Part shown: positions 24,811 to 33,447 of the stretch, one piece after another
Numbering within the stretch: the stretch's first letter is position 1
How the letters are laid out: every line of letters begins with the position of its first letter
Source: Spirosoma sp. 48-14
GTDB lineage: Bacteria > Bacteroidota > Bacteroidia > Cytophagales > Spirosomataceae
DNA length: 64,000 nt
NCBI RefSeq assembly: GCF_001898575.1
Contig: NZ_MKUD01000045.1
Span: forward strand, 141,382-205,381
Direction of reading: 5' to 3'
The notes under the pieces: model-generated
What the model was told of the DNA's origin: nothing
The model's input: the letters and a program-made list of their open reading frames with translations, nothing else
Databases searched by the model: none
Position numbers and translations under genes: made by a program

Positions 24811-26784
24811 ATGAAACCATTCTACTCGCTTCTTTTGCTGAGCAGCCTTCTATGGGCTACCCGAACGTTGGCACAAGCACCTACGATCGATCAATCCATT
24901 TCGCTGAAAAGTGTATCAAACCCTCAGCTATCGCCCGATGGCAAATGGGTTGCTTACACCGTTACCCGAACCAACTGGGACGAAAATGCCTACGATACCG
25001 ACATCTGGCTGGCCAATACCGCTACCAGTGAACGCTATCAACTGACCCGATCCAAAAAATCAAATAGTAGCCCGGCCTGGTCGCCAGATGGGAAATGGAT
25101 CGCGTTCCTGTCAACCCGCGACGATAAATCTCAGCTCTACCTGATCAGCCCCTATGGTGGCGAAGCTCGTCCGCTTACGAAATTCGAAACGGGCGTTACG
25201 GCATTCAAATGGTCGCCAACGGGTAAACAGCTTATTTTCTCAGCTACCGTGCCCGATGCCAAGGCCGACAAGGATCGAAAAGACAAGTATAGCGATTACG
25301 AGGTGGTTCGGGACGATTACAAAATGGTTCACCTCTACCTGCTCGACAGCCTGGACAATGAGAAACCCATGCAGCCGAAACCGCTAACCAAAGGCATCGG
25401 CTTTTCGGTTGGCAACTTTGTGGTTTCGCCCGATGGCAGGAAGATCGCCTTCGATGCCTCGAAAAATCCAGATCTGATCAATAATCATACATCCGATTTA
25501 TATGTGCTAACCCTTGGCGATACGGTAACGCACAAAATAGTATCGCTGAAAGGCCCTGATCTGGATCCTGTCTGGTCGCCGGATGGGCAGCAAATCGCCT
25601 TTATCACAGCCAACGAAAATGAGTTTTTTTTCTATAGCAACCGACTAATTGCGACAGTACCGGCAACGGGGGGCACCCCTAAGATCTTGACCAATACGTT
25701 CGATGAAAATGCCAACCTACTGGTATGGACACCGACGGGCATTTTGTTCAGTGGATATCAGAAAACAACAGCCCATCTGTTTCGACTGGAACCCGCCACG
25801 CAAAAGATCACCCGGATCACGAAGCCAGACAACCTGATTGCCACTCAGTTTTCCTTCAGCAAGGATGGCCAACAGATGGCCTTCGTAGCAGCCTTACCCA
25901 ATCAATACGCTGAGGTACAGGTATCTCCTGTTCAGTCGTTTGTCCCTAAAACGCTAACGGATATGGGTAGCCAATTGGCTGCGTTCAAAACAGCCAGGCG
26001 CGAAGTGATTAGCTGGCAATCAGTCGATGGGAATACGATTGAAGGCATTCTGATTAAGCCCATTAACTTCGATCCGGCCCGTAAGTACCCCTTATTGGTG
26101 GTTATCCACGGTGGACCTACCGGCATCGACCTGCCCTCCGTCACAGCGGATCGCTACTATCCAGTTGAGCAGTTCATCGCCAAAGGTGCTCTGGTGCTTC
26201 GCCCCAACTACCGGGGCTCGGCGGGCTATGGTAGTAAATTCAGAGCCCTCAATGTAAAGAACTTAGGGCTGGGCGATTATGACGATGTGATTTCGGGTGT
26301 CGATTATTTAATCAGTAAGGGCATGGTCGATAAAGACAAAGTGGGGGCAATGGGCTGGAGTCAGGGAGGCTATATTTCGGCTTTCATCACAACGTATAGC
26401 GACCGCTTCAAAGCTACGTCGGTAGGTGCCGGTATTTCGAACTGGGCAACCTATTATCAGAATACGGACATCACGCCGTTTACGCGCCAGTATTTACAAG
26501 GTACTCCCTGGGACAATGCCGCTATTTACCAGAAAACATCCCCGATCAGTTATATCAACCGTGCCAAAACGCCTACCCTCATTCAACATGGCGAGCTGGA
26601 CAAGCGCGTACCGATTGCCAATGCCTATGAACTTCGATTAGCGCTGGAAGATAAAGGAGTTCCCGTGAAAATGGTGGTCTACAAAGGCTTTGGTCATGGC
26701 ATAACCAAACCCAAATCGATGCGGCAGGTGATGGAAGAAAATTACCGCTGGTTCAGCAAGTACATCTGGGGAGAAACCATGTAA
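24811..26784 (+). CDS. S9-family prolyl oligopeptidase-like peptidase with signal peptide
   Basis: This is a secreted or periplasmic serine peptidase of 657 residues. I start it at ATG 24811 (MKPFYSLLLLSSLLWATRTLAQ), a good signal peptide; a TTG five codons earlier is less likely. A WD40-like beta-propeller (repeated LSPDGKWVAY, WSPDGKWIAF, WSPDGQQIAF) precedes the alpha/beta-hydrolase domain. The triad is Ser517 (GWSQGG), Asp597 (HGELDKRVP) and His629 (GFGHG). Such enzymes cut short peptides, often as dipeptidyl peptidases or acylaminoacyl peptidases. It probably processes peptides taken in from outside. It is followed by a hairpin shared with the convergent site-2 protease gene. Confidence 0.95.
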   Translation: MKPFYSLLLLSSLLWATRTLAQAPTIDQSISLKSVSNPQLSPDGKWVAYTVTRTNWDENAYDTDIWLANTATSERYQLTRSKKSNSSPAWSPDGKWIAFLSTRDDKSQLYLISPYGGEARPLTKFETGVTAFKWSPTGKQLIFSATVPDAKADKDRKDKYSDYEVVRDDYKMVHLYLLDSLDNEKPMQPKPLTKGIGFSVGNFVVSPDGRKIAFDASKNPDLINNHTSDLYVLTLGDTVTHKIVSLKGPDLDPVWSPDGQQIAFITANENEFFFYSNRLIATVPATGGTPKILTNTFDENANLLVWTPTGILFSGYQKTTAHLFRLEPATQKITRITKPDNLIATQFSFSKDGQQMAFVAALPNQYAEVQVSPVQSFVPKTLTDMGSQLAAFKTARREVISWQSVDGNTIEGILIKPINFDPARKYPLLVVIHGGPTGIDLPSVTADRYYPVEQFIAKGALVLRPNYRGSAGYGSKFRALNVKNLGLGDYDDVISGVDYLISKGMVDKDKVGAMGWSQGGYISAFITTYSDRFKATSVGAGISNWATYYQNTDITPFTRQYLQGTPWDNAAIYQKTSPISYINRAKTPTLIQHGELDKRVPIANAYELRLALEDKGVPVKMVVYKGFGHGITKPKSMRQVMEENYRWFSKYIWGETM

Positions 26785-26791
26785 TCCTGCT

Positions 26792-26836
26792 CCTGAGCAA
26801 TCCCGATTGCGGTTTATCCAACCGGGATTGCTCAGG
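26792..26836. terminator. Shared hairpin between convergent peptidase genes
   Basis: CCTGAGCAATCCCG (26792-26805) pairs perfectly with 26823-26836 around a 17-nt loop. It overlaps the stop codon of the minus-strand site-2 protease gene (TGA at 26832-26834). There is no strong T-run on either strand, so termination is likely but not certain. Confidence 0.55.
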
Positions 26837-27983
26837 AAATCAAAAACGGCTGTGGACTAAAACAGATTACGAAGATTAGCAGAGCTATCCAGCCGAGCAC
26901 CTGCCGCTTTCCATCCAGTGGCTCTTCCAGCTCCGTTTCGGGGTGATAAACGCCCAGAAACCGACCCAATACAAACACAAATACGGTAAAACCAAAGTAG
27001 CCGTTCACGGTTGGCATCATCCATGACACAATCAATTGCCCCACCACCACACTCAGTGTAATCAGCAGGTTTGTGGTTCGGTTATCGCTGATACGGCCAA
27101 AAGCCAGATACAAGAAGATGATATACAGTGCAAAATTGCCCAATTGCGCGAAAAAGGCCTCATCGGTTGGTACGGCAAAATCGGCTGGTTTAAAGGCCCC
27201 TAATCCGGCGTAAAACGCGAACCCAATAAACAGCACAGGCGCTACCCACTGAAACCGCTTACGCCCAATCAGCGCGTACAGAATATGCCCTCCATCCAGT
27301 TGACCTATCGGAATGAGGTTGAGTGACGTAAAAAATAACGCCAGATAGCCCGCCAGTATGTATGGATAATGCACCATCTCGTACGGGTGCGGCACACGGG
27401 CCGGATCGGCAACATAGGTTTTGAAGAAATGAAATAATAGGTTATCCCCTAACCCTATAGCAGCCCCTTCCGGTAAGTTCTGGTAAGCATATAACCCATA
27501 ATCGAGTCCCCATTTCTGGTATTCTGGATGGATTGTAAAAATAAATTCGGGTGGGGGCAAGTGCGTAAACCCATACCAAAGCACAACCAATGCCAGTACA
27601 AATCCGGCCAATGGCCCTGCAATTCCAATATCGAAGTATTTCCGACGGCTATTGATATAGTCCTGAATCCGAATGAAAGCACCCAGCGTACCGATGCTTT
27701 GCCCAATACCAATCCAAAGTGGAATATAAAAGGGTAACGTTACCCGTACACGATTGGCCTTGGCGGTGAAATAATGCCCAAACTCATGCACAGTCAAAAT
27801 AGCCAGAAACGGTATCGAAAACTGAAACCCAGCTAGAAATTCATTCCAGCCCAGCGAAGGCATTCCTTCAGATGGAATAAAAAATCGCCCAAACATCCAT
27901 TCGGCTCCCGCCAAGGTGGTGGTAATGAGCGTGATTAAAAAAAGACCTCCATGCAGGAGGTAGGTACGGGTGCGAGGGCTCAT
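26832..27983 (-). CDS. Site-2 protease family intramembrane metalloprotease
   Basis: This is a 383-residue polytopic membrane protein with the zinc site of S2P-type proteases: HEFGH (66-70) in the third-helix region and LIPIGQLDGGHI (223-234) with Asp230. About eight membrane segments are visible. There is no PDZ domain between the two halves, so it differs from RseP/EcfE and is closer to the plant EGY/archaeal-like group. Such enzymes cut membrane-bound regulators. Its substrate is unknown; ECF/FecR pairs elsewhere in the window are possible but unproven. Its stop lies inside a hairpin shared with the convergent S9 peptidase gene. Confidence 0.9.
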   Translation of the reverse strand: MSPRTRTYLLHGGLFLITLITTTLAGAEWMFGRFFIPSEGMPSLGWNEFLAGFQFSIPFLAILTVHEFGHYFTAKANRVRVTLPFYIPLWIGIGQSIGTLGAFIRIQDYINSRRKYFDIGIAGPLAGFVLALVVLWYGFTHLPPPEFIFTIHPEYQKWGLDYGLYAYQNLPEGAAIGLGDNLLFHFFKTYVADPARVPHPYEMVHYPYILAGYLALFFTSLNLIPIGQLDGGHILYALIGRKRFQWVAPVLFIGFAFYAGLGAFKPADFAVPTDEAFFAQLGNFALYIIFLYLAFGRISDNRTTNLLITLSVVVGQLIVSWMMPTVNGYFGFTVFVFVLGRFLGVYHPETELEEPLDGKRQVLGWIALLIFVICFSPQPFLIS

Positions 27984-27991
27984 GATCGTTT

Positions 27992-28062
27992 ATGTATGCT
28001 GTATGCTATAGGATGTATGGTTGACCGTTTGGTAGCTACATCCTATAGCATACAGCATACAT
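27992..28062. repeat. Intergenic inverted repeat, perfect 26-bp arms (GTATGCT type)
   Basis: Arms at 27992-28017 and 28037-28062 are perfectly complementary, with a 19-nt loop. The arms contain a 7-nt word (GTATGCT) in tandem. It fills the 81-bp gap between the HAD gene (stop at 28065) and the site-2 protease gene (start at 27983). Confidence 0.9.
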
Positions 28063-28064
28063 AC

Positions 28065-28676
28065 TTATATATCCTTTAAATAGTCTATAATCGTTTTAGG
28101 CGGCTGTACATGCACAGCCTGAATACCTAACGCAGCGGCTGCTTTGATGTTCGACGCATTATCGTCAAAAAAAGCAGTTTCTGAGGCAACAAGTCCTGAT
28201 TCGGCTAAGACATGCTGGTAGATGTCGGGCGACGGTTTAGCCATGCCTACTTCATAGGAATAGAACACACGCTCGAAAAGATCTTCCAGCGTTGGCTGAT
28301 TCAAGCCAGCCAGCACACCATTCACATGCTTGATATGGATAGGGCTGGTATTACTGAGCAGAAATAACCGATAGTCTTTTTTCAGTTCTTTAATACGCTC
28401 AACACGCTCAACGGGGAGTTCCAGCAAAACCGTATTCCAGGCTGTATCGATCACCTCATTGGCCCAACTATCGTTCTTCAGTAACTGACGAATCTGCGCT
28501 CGAAAGGCCATATCATCAATTAGCCCCGTTTCGTATCGATTGATAAAATCGTGCTGCTTCCAGATGGCCCAGACTTCATCTTCCGGTAAATTGGCCAGCA
28601 TAGCAAAATTCCGAACGGGGGCCGTCAAATCAATCGGGATGATCACATCGCCGAGGTCGAAAATTAAATTTTTCAC
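28065..28676 (-). CDS. HAD-superfamily phosphatase (YihX-like)
   Basis: This 203-residue protein belongs to the haloacid dehalogenase superfamily. Motif I is IFDLGDVIIPIDL (Asp6 is the expected nucleophile, with Gly at the third position as in YihX), motif II is LFLLSNTSPIH, and motifs III and IV are KPSPDIYQ and FFDDNASNIKAA. The cap domain is helical (residues about 20-85). YihX removes phosphate from glucose 1-phosphate; a sugar-phosphate substrate is likely here but not shown. It lies between accA and the site-2 protease gene on the same strand, with a hairpin downstream. Confidence 0.88.
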   Translation of the reverse strand: MKNLIFDLGDVIIPIDLTAPVRNFAMLANLPEDEVWAIWKQHDFINRYETGLIDDMAFRAQIRQLLKNDSWANEVIDTAWNTVLLELPVERVERIKELKKDYRLFLLSNTSPIHIKHVNGVLAGLNQPTLEDLFERVFYSYEVGMAKPSPDIYQHVLAESGLVASETAFFDDNASNIKAAAALGIQAVHVQPPKTIIDYLKDI

Positions 28677-28745
28677 AGCTATATGACTTAAGGTTTCAAC
28701 TTGACCGATTCAAAACAGTCTGTAAATCAGCCAACCCGAAACAAT

Positions 28746-29699
28746 TTATTCAACAACGACCCCCATTTCGCAGAACTTCTCAATCCGTTGATTGATGCGC
28801 TCTTCGGGCGATAGGGCATTCAGCTCGGCCAGAGCCGACAGGATAACCTCTTTGAGGTGGTTGGCCATTGCCTGATGATCATTATGGGCTCCCCCAACAG
28901 GCTCTTCGATAATTTCATCGACCAGTTTGTTGAGCTGCATGTCACGGGCGGTCAGTTTCATGGCCTCGGCTGCCTGCTCCTTAAAGTTCCAGCTCCGCCA
29001 CAAAATCGTTGAGCAGTTTTCCGGCGAGATCACCGAGTACCAGGTATTTTCAAGCATCCATACCCGGTCGCCAATGGCAATACCGAGGGCACCACCCGAC
29101 GCCCCTTCGCCAATGACGATGCAGATCACCGGAACGGACAGCATGAACATCTCTTTCAGGTTCCGGGCAATGGCTTCACCCTGACCACGTTCTTCAGCTT
29201 CTAACCCCGGAAAAGCCCCCGGTGTATCGATCATGGTGATGATCGGCTTGTTGAATTTTTCGGCTAGTTTCATCAGCCGTAGAGCTTTTCGATAGCCTTC
29301 GGGGTTTGGCATACCAAAATTACGGTGCTGACGCTGCTTCGTATTCCGCCCTTTCTGCTGACCAATGATCATTACTGTCTGGCCTCCCAACTCACAAAAA
29401 CCGCCCACCATGGCCGGATCGTCGCGAACCGTACGGTCGCCATGCAGCTCGATAAACTGATCGCACATGAGCGAAATGTAGTCGAGTGTATAAGGCCGAT
29501 CAGGATGCCGAGACAGTTGAACCCGTTGCCAGCGTGTCAGATTCTGGAAAATCTCCTGCCGGAGTTTGTCGATACTTTGTTCCAGAATAGCCACCGCTTC
29601 ACTCACATCCACGTTGCTGCTCTGAGCCAGTTTTTTCGTTTCTTCCAGCCGTGATTCGAGGTCGGCAATGGGTTTTTCAAAATCAAGATACGTTCTCAT
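28746..29699 (-). CDS. accA: Acetyl-CoA carboxylase carboxyltransferase subunit alpha
   Basis: AccA forms, with AccD, the carboxyltransferase that makes malonyl-CoA, the first committed step of fatty acid synthesis. The 317 residues match the usual length. Conserved stretches include YLDFEKPIADLESRLEE at the start, SRHPDRPYTLDYI, HGDRTVRDDPAMVGG, IDTPGAFPGLEAEERGQ and IVIGEGASGGALGI. It stands alone from accD and accBC here. A long hairpin repeat separates it from the upstream beta-CASP nuclease gene, so independent transcription is possible. Cytoplasmic. Confidence 0.97.
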   Translation of the reverse strand: MRTYLDFEKPIADLESRLEETKKLAQSSNVDVSEAVAILEQSIDKLRQEIFQNLTRWQRVQLSRHPDRPYTLDYISLMCDQFIELHGDRTVRDDPAMVGGFCELGGQTVMIIGQQKGRNTKQRQHRNFGMPNPEGYRKALRLMKLAEKFNKPIITMIDTPGAFPGLEAEERGQGEAIARNLKEMFMLSVPVICIVIGEGASGGALGIAIGDRVWMLENTWYSVISPENCSTILWRSWNFKEQAAEAMKLTARDMQLNKLVDEIIEEPVGGAHNDHQAMANHLKEVILSALAELNALSPEERINQRIEKFCEMGVVVE

Positions 29700-29725
29700 G
29701 AAGTATTAATTAGGAGCGAGGAGCG

Positions 29726-29793
29726 AGGAGCTAGGAGTGAGAATGCTGACGCACTTAGAAAAACATGCGTCAGCATTCTCACTCCTAGCTCCT
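29726..29793. repeat. Intergenic inverted repeat, GAGCGAG type with GCTGACGC core
   Basis: Arms of 27 nt (29726-29752 and 29767-29793) are perfectly complementary around a 14-nt loop. The outer parts carry 7-nt near-repeats (GAGCGAG, GAGCTAG, GAGTGAG), and the inner end is GCTGACGC (29745-29752), also found in other hairpin gaps. It fills the gap between the MBL nuclease gene and accA. Confidence 0.9.
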
Positions 29794-29806
29794 AACTACT
29801 CACTTC

Positions 29807-31237
29807 TTAAAGTTCATATTTCTCTCCTTTCTTCGGAATAATCACCTGTGGGTAACCTTCTTCGGCTAGTGTGTCGCGGAAGAACTCCATACTCTCAAAT
29901 TCACCATGAACCAGAAAAATCGATTTGAGCGTGTCGGGCGATTGCATTCCAACAAAATTAATCAGATCGTTTCGGTCGCCATGACCACTAAACACATCTA
30001 TTTTCTCAATGTTTGCCAGCACCTGATGATCTTTCCCTTTGATACTCAGGGTCTGCTGTCCGTTTAACAGCCGCCAGCCAAGAGTTCCTTCTGCACAATA
30101 GCCAATGATCAGAATGGTGGCATAGGGGTTACTGATATTCTCGGCGACATGGTATTCGACCCGGCCACCCTGCACCATACCCGACGATGAAATGATAATG
30201 CAGGGTTCATTATAATTCGAAACGGCTTTGCTGGCTTTCGACGACTCCAGAAACTGAAAATTCTCAAAGTCGAACAGGGTCTCGTTTTCTTTGTAAAACT
30301 CCCGGGCCTCTGTGTTCAGCATACGCACGTGCTGCATGTAAATCTTGGAGCTTTCGAACGCCATCGGGCTATCCGAAAATACCTTGATGGGCGGGAAATT
30401 ACGCTCGGTATACAATCGGTTGAGCGTATAGAGCAATGCCTGTGTACGACCTACACTGAACGAGGGGATAATGAGTCGACCCGGCATATCGATACAGGTC
30501 CGCTGAATAATATCGGCTAGCGTATCTTCGGGCGAGAGGTGATTATCGTGCAGGCGGTTGCCATACGTACTCTCGCAAATTAAATAATCGACTGGAGGTA
30601 CAGGAGCCGGATCGACCAGCAGTGGGTAATTCTTGCGGCCAATATCGCCCGAAAAACAGATACTTTTCCGAACGCCCCCTTCTACTATATTGATCAGTAT
30701 GTGAGCAGCGCCCAGCAGGTGCCCGGCCGGAATAAAGGTAACGTCGACCCCATCGGCCACCCGGAATTTTCGGTTGAAAGCAATCGGGACAACATTTTCC
30801 ATCGACTCCCGAACCTGCCTATCCAGATACAAATCTTTCTGTAGCTGCAATTGGCGTTCCTTTACCCGTTGCTTTTTGCTGGCATTCAGATCATTGATGC
30901 GTTTCTGATTCAGCGAAGCTGCATCTTTGAGCAATACATTCGTGAGTGCAAAGGTTGGCTCCGTGCACAGTATTTGCCCTTCATACCCTTCCCGATACAG
31001 GTTAGGCAGATTTCCCGAATGGTCGACGTGCGCGTGTGTCAGCAGGACCAGGTTGATACTTGAAGCCTCAAACGGAAAAAATCCCGGATGAGTAACGGCG
31101 GGGGCCGTCTGACCGTTCGAACTGGATCGCTCCATGTCCGAACCACAGTCAATCAGGATGCGGTAGTCATCCTCCAGTTCCAGCAGATACATACTACCCG
31201 TTACCTGCCGGGCTGCCCCCAGAAATGATAATTTCAT
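29807..31237 (-). CDS. Metallo-beta-lactamase/beta-CASP ribonuclease-like protein
   Basis: This 476-residue protein has the metallo-beta-lactamase motif THAHVDHSG (67-75, with His68, His70, Asp72 and His73), a second metal His (GHLLGAAHI), and the beta-CASP region with ISSSGMVQGGRV and a C-terminal HGE-type motif (VHGEFESM). This is the CPSF73/YSH1-like group of RNA-processing nucleases. It lacks the KH domains seen in archaeal aCPSF1. In Bacteroidota such proteins are often labelled MBL-fold hydrolase; an RNase role is likely from the metal site. A symmetric promoter element lies at 31321-31336. Confidence 0.9.
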   Translation of the reverse strand: MKLSFLGAARQVTGSMYLLELEDDYRILIDCGSDMERSSSNGQTAPAVTHPGFFPFEASSINLVLLTHAHVDHSGNLPNLYREGYEGQILCTEPTFALTNVLLKDAASLNQKRINDLNASKKQRVKERQLQLQKDLYLDRQVRESMENVVPIAFNRKFRVADGVDVTFIPAGHLLGAAHILINIVEGGVRKSICFSGDIGRKNYPLLVDPAPVPPVDYLICESTYGNRLHDNHLSPEDTLADIIQRTCIDMPGRLIIPSFSVGRTQALLYTLNRLYTERNFPPIKVFSDSPMAFESSKIYMQHVRMLNTEAREFYKENETLFDFENFQFLESSKASKAVSNYNEPCIIISSSGMVQGGRVEYHVAENISNPYATILIIGYCAEGTLGWRLLNGQQTLSIKGKDHQVLANIEKIDVFSGHGDRNDLINFVGMQSPDTLKSIFLVHGEFESMEFFRDTLAEEGYPQVIIPKKGEKYEL

Positions 31238-31320
31238 GCGTACAACTTTAACTTACCAGTGTTCTTTCTTACGAAGGTTTGCGAAGGTGGCTTAACGTAA
31301 ACTGGATGGCTCGTATTTTG

Positions 31321-31336
31321 TAAGTTTGCAAAGGTA
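31321..31336. promoter_or_regulatory. Back-to-back -7 promoter elements for dacB and the MBL gene
   Basis: TAAGTTTG (plus, 31321-31328) and TACCTTTG (minus, plus coordinates 31329-31336) abut and match TAnnTTTG on both strands. They would serve the divergent genes at 31371 and 31237. I found no good -33 TTG for either, so the call rests on the -7 boxes. Confidence 0.45.
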
Positions 31337-31370
31337 AGCAATACCCATCGAATCGCCTAACCGTTCTTAA

Positions 31371-32918
31371 ATGCGCTTTCTTCACCGTTTTCCTGTACAG
31401 TCTGCATTTGTTATTATCGTCTGTTTGTTTGTCGGTTACACCCCGTCGAGCGCACAGACGCGCCCCAGGCAAACCATCGATTCACTGGCAACGCAAAAAC
31501 TGCTGGCTCAGGTAGAAGCTTTTCAGGCCAGCCCAACTACTCGATTCGGGACAATTGCGTTATCAGTCCGGCGGGTACGGGACAGCGAAGAACTCATTGG
31601 CTACAATGCTCGGCTTAGTTTACCTTCGGCCTCCACACTCAAGCTCATCACCACTGCCACGGCATTGGCCGTACTAGGTCCAAATTATACCTACACGACA
31701 ACCCTCGAATACGATGGCACGATCAAAGACAGTGTACTGACGGGTAATCTCTACCTGCGCGGCACTGGCGACCCATCGCTGGGGAGTTGGCGATTTCCTG
31801 GCTATTCCGATGTAACAGCGCTCGTAACAAGTTGGAGCGAAGCTGTCAAAGCTGCGGGGATTCAACGAATAGAGGGCATGGTGGTCGGCGATGCCAGTCT
31901 GTACGACGACATTACTACACCTGATACCTGGCCCTTTGGCGACCTGGGCAATTATTACGGGGCCAGTCTCAGTGCGCTGAATATCAATGAAAATTTATAC
32001 CGTGTATTTTTCAGACCGGGCAAATCCGTCAAGGCACCGGCAAATGTTCTACGCACCGACCCGCCTGTACCATACATTGCTTTTCGAAATACAGTCTCAA
32101 CCGACGCGGCCAATACAGGCGATCAGGTCAATATTTATGGGGTACCGTTTATGAACCAGCAGTGGCTAACGGGCAAAGTACCTCTCGGCGAGCCAGGTAA
32201 CGAGTTCAGTGTTAAAGGAGCCCTGCCCGACCCGGCCTACTTTGCAGCTTATGCCTTGCACAACCAGCTTGTTCAGAACAACATTACGGTCAGCCGCCCA
32301 CCTCTTTCGATTGGCGGGGGCTTGCCAACAACGATACCGATTGGTGCCAAACGCACCGTGATCAACCAGTATAAATCACCCACTTTACCCCAACTGATCC
32401 AGCAAACTAACTTCCAGAGTATAAACCTGTATGCTGAGGCCCTCCTGCGAACAACAGCGTTAGCGGTCAATAAACACGTACGAACAACAGAAGAAAGTGT
32501 AGAAGCCATTACGTCGTTCTGGAAAGCCAAAGGGGTCAATCTGGATGGCTTCCGCATTCGCGATGGCAGTGGTTTATCGACTGTTGGTGCGCTCACGGCT
32601 GATAATATGACTGGTATTCTAAGCGCTATGGGCCGCGATAAAAACTTTCCGCAATTCTACGAGACCATCCCGATTGTAGGGCAAACTGGCACCGTCCGAA
32701 GCCTGGCTCGTGGAACGGCAGCCGCTGGAAACATCCGGGCTAAAAGCGGTTCCATTGAGGGTGTCCGGGCCTATGCGGGGTATTTTACAGCCGTCGATGG
32801 CGAGCCCATGACCTTCTGCATTCTGGTGAACAAATTCACACCTGGCCAAAGCCGCGCCGTCACCAATGAGCTGGAAAAGATCTTTGTCAGTCTGGTCGGA
32901 TTGAAAGGAGGAGACTAA
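31371..32918 (+). CDS. dacB: D-alanyl-D-alanine carboxypeptidase/endopeptidase (PBP4 family, S13)
   Basis: This penicillin-binding protein trims or cuts peptidoglycan side chains in the periplasm. The 515 residues start with a signal sequence (VIIVCLFVGYTPSSAQ). The nucleophile Ser88 lies in SASTLKLITTATAL, and the later S13 motifs RDGSGLSTVGALT and RAKSGSIEGVRAYAGYF are present, the last with KSG in place of KTG. The large domain II insert between the first two motifs is present, as in PBP4. It is divergent from the MBL gene, sharing a promoter region. It is a single-gene unit, with a convergent response regulator gene after it. Confidence 0.93.
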   Translation: MRFLHRFPVQSAFVIIVCLFVGYTPSSAQTRPRQTIDSLATQKLLAQVEAFQASPTTRFGTIALSVRRVRDSEELIGYNARLSLPSASTLKLITTATALAVLGPNYTYTTTLEYDGTIKDSVLTGNLYLRGTGDPSLGSWRFPGYSDVTALVTSWSEAVKAAGIQRIEGMVVGDASLYDDITTPDTWPFGDLGNYYGASLSALNINENLYRVFFRPGKSVKAPANVLRTDPPVPYIAFRNTVSTDAANTGDQVNIYGVPFMNQQWLTGKVPLGEPGNEFSVKGALPDPAYFAAYALHNQLVQNNITVSRPPLSIGGGLPTTIPIGAKRTVINQYKSPTLPQLIQQTNFQSINLYAEALLRTTALAVNKHVRTTEESVEAITSFWKAKGVNLDGFRIRDGSGLSTVGALTADNMTGILSAMGRDKNFPQFYETIPIVGQTGTVRSLARGTAAAGNIRAKSGSIEGVRAYAGYFTAVDGEPMTFCILVNKFTPGQSRAVTNELEKIFVSLVGLKGGD

Positions 32919-32985
32919 TGTGGAAACTGTCTAAACTCGTGCATTATAACCTAATCAGTCAGCATTTAAACAGCTCCACTATTTA

Positions 32986-33447
32986 CTAAAACTCAGGATG
33001 CTCGCAAAAGGTAACGATACTGAACCAGTATTGGCCAATAGCTTTAGTGACTTCACTCAGACGCTGAAACGTCGAAGGCTTGGTAATGAAGCTATTGGCC
33101 CCATTAAAATACGACGTTTCGATATCTTCTTTAGCGTCCGAAGTTGTCAGGACAATGATTGGAATATGCTTGAACTGGTCGCTTGATTTAATTTCACGCA
33201 ACACTTCACGCCCATCTTTACGGGGCATATTCAAGTCCAGCAAAATCAGCTCAGGGATCGAGTGCGTCGATCCGGTATACCGACCGCTATAGTTCAGAAA
33301 ATCCAGCAAGTCCTCCCCGTCTTCAGCAAACGAAATACGACTAGCTGGGTAATGCTGATGAAAAGCTTCACGTGTTAAATAACGATCATCTTCGTCGTCA
33401 TCGACCAGCAGTATATGAATAGGTTTCGGCTGAAGTTGGTCTGTCAT
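32986..33447 (-). CDS. Single-domain response regulator (Rcp1-like)
   Basis: This is a receiver-only response regulator. I start it at ATG 33447 (MTDQLQPKPIHILLVDDDEDD), giving 153 residues; the frame is open further up, inside the kinase gene. LVDDDEDDR is the acidic pocket, LILLDLNMPRKDG holds the phosphorylated Asp, and VLTTSD and FITKPS supply the conserved Thr/Ser and Lys. Its start lies 50 bp inside the 3' end of the upstream CHASE3 kinase gene, so they are translationally linked and likely partners. There is no DNA-binding domain. Confidence 0.92.
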   Translation of the reverse strand: MTDQLQPKPIHILLVDDDEDDRYLTREAFHQHYPASRISFAEDGEDLLDFLNYSGRYTGSTHSIPELILLDLNMPRKDGREVLREIKSSDQFKHIPIIVLTTSDAKEDIETSYFNGANSFITKPSTFQRLSEVTKAIGQYWFSIVTFCEHPEF

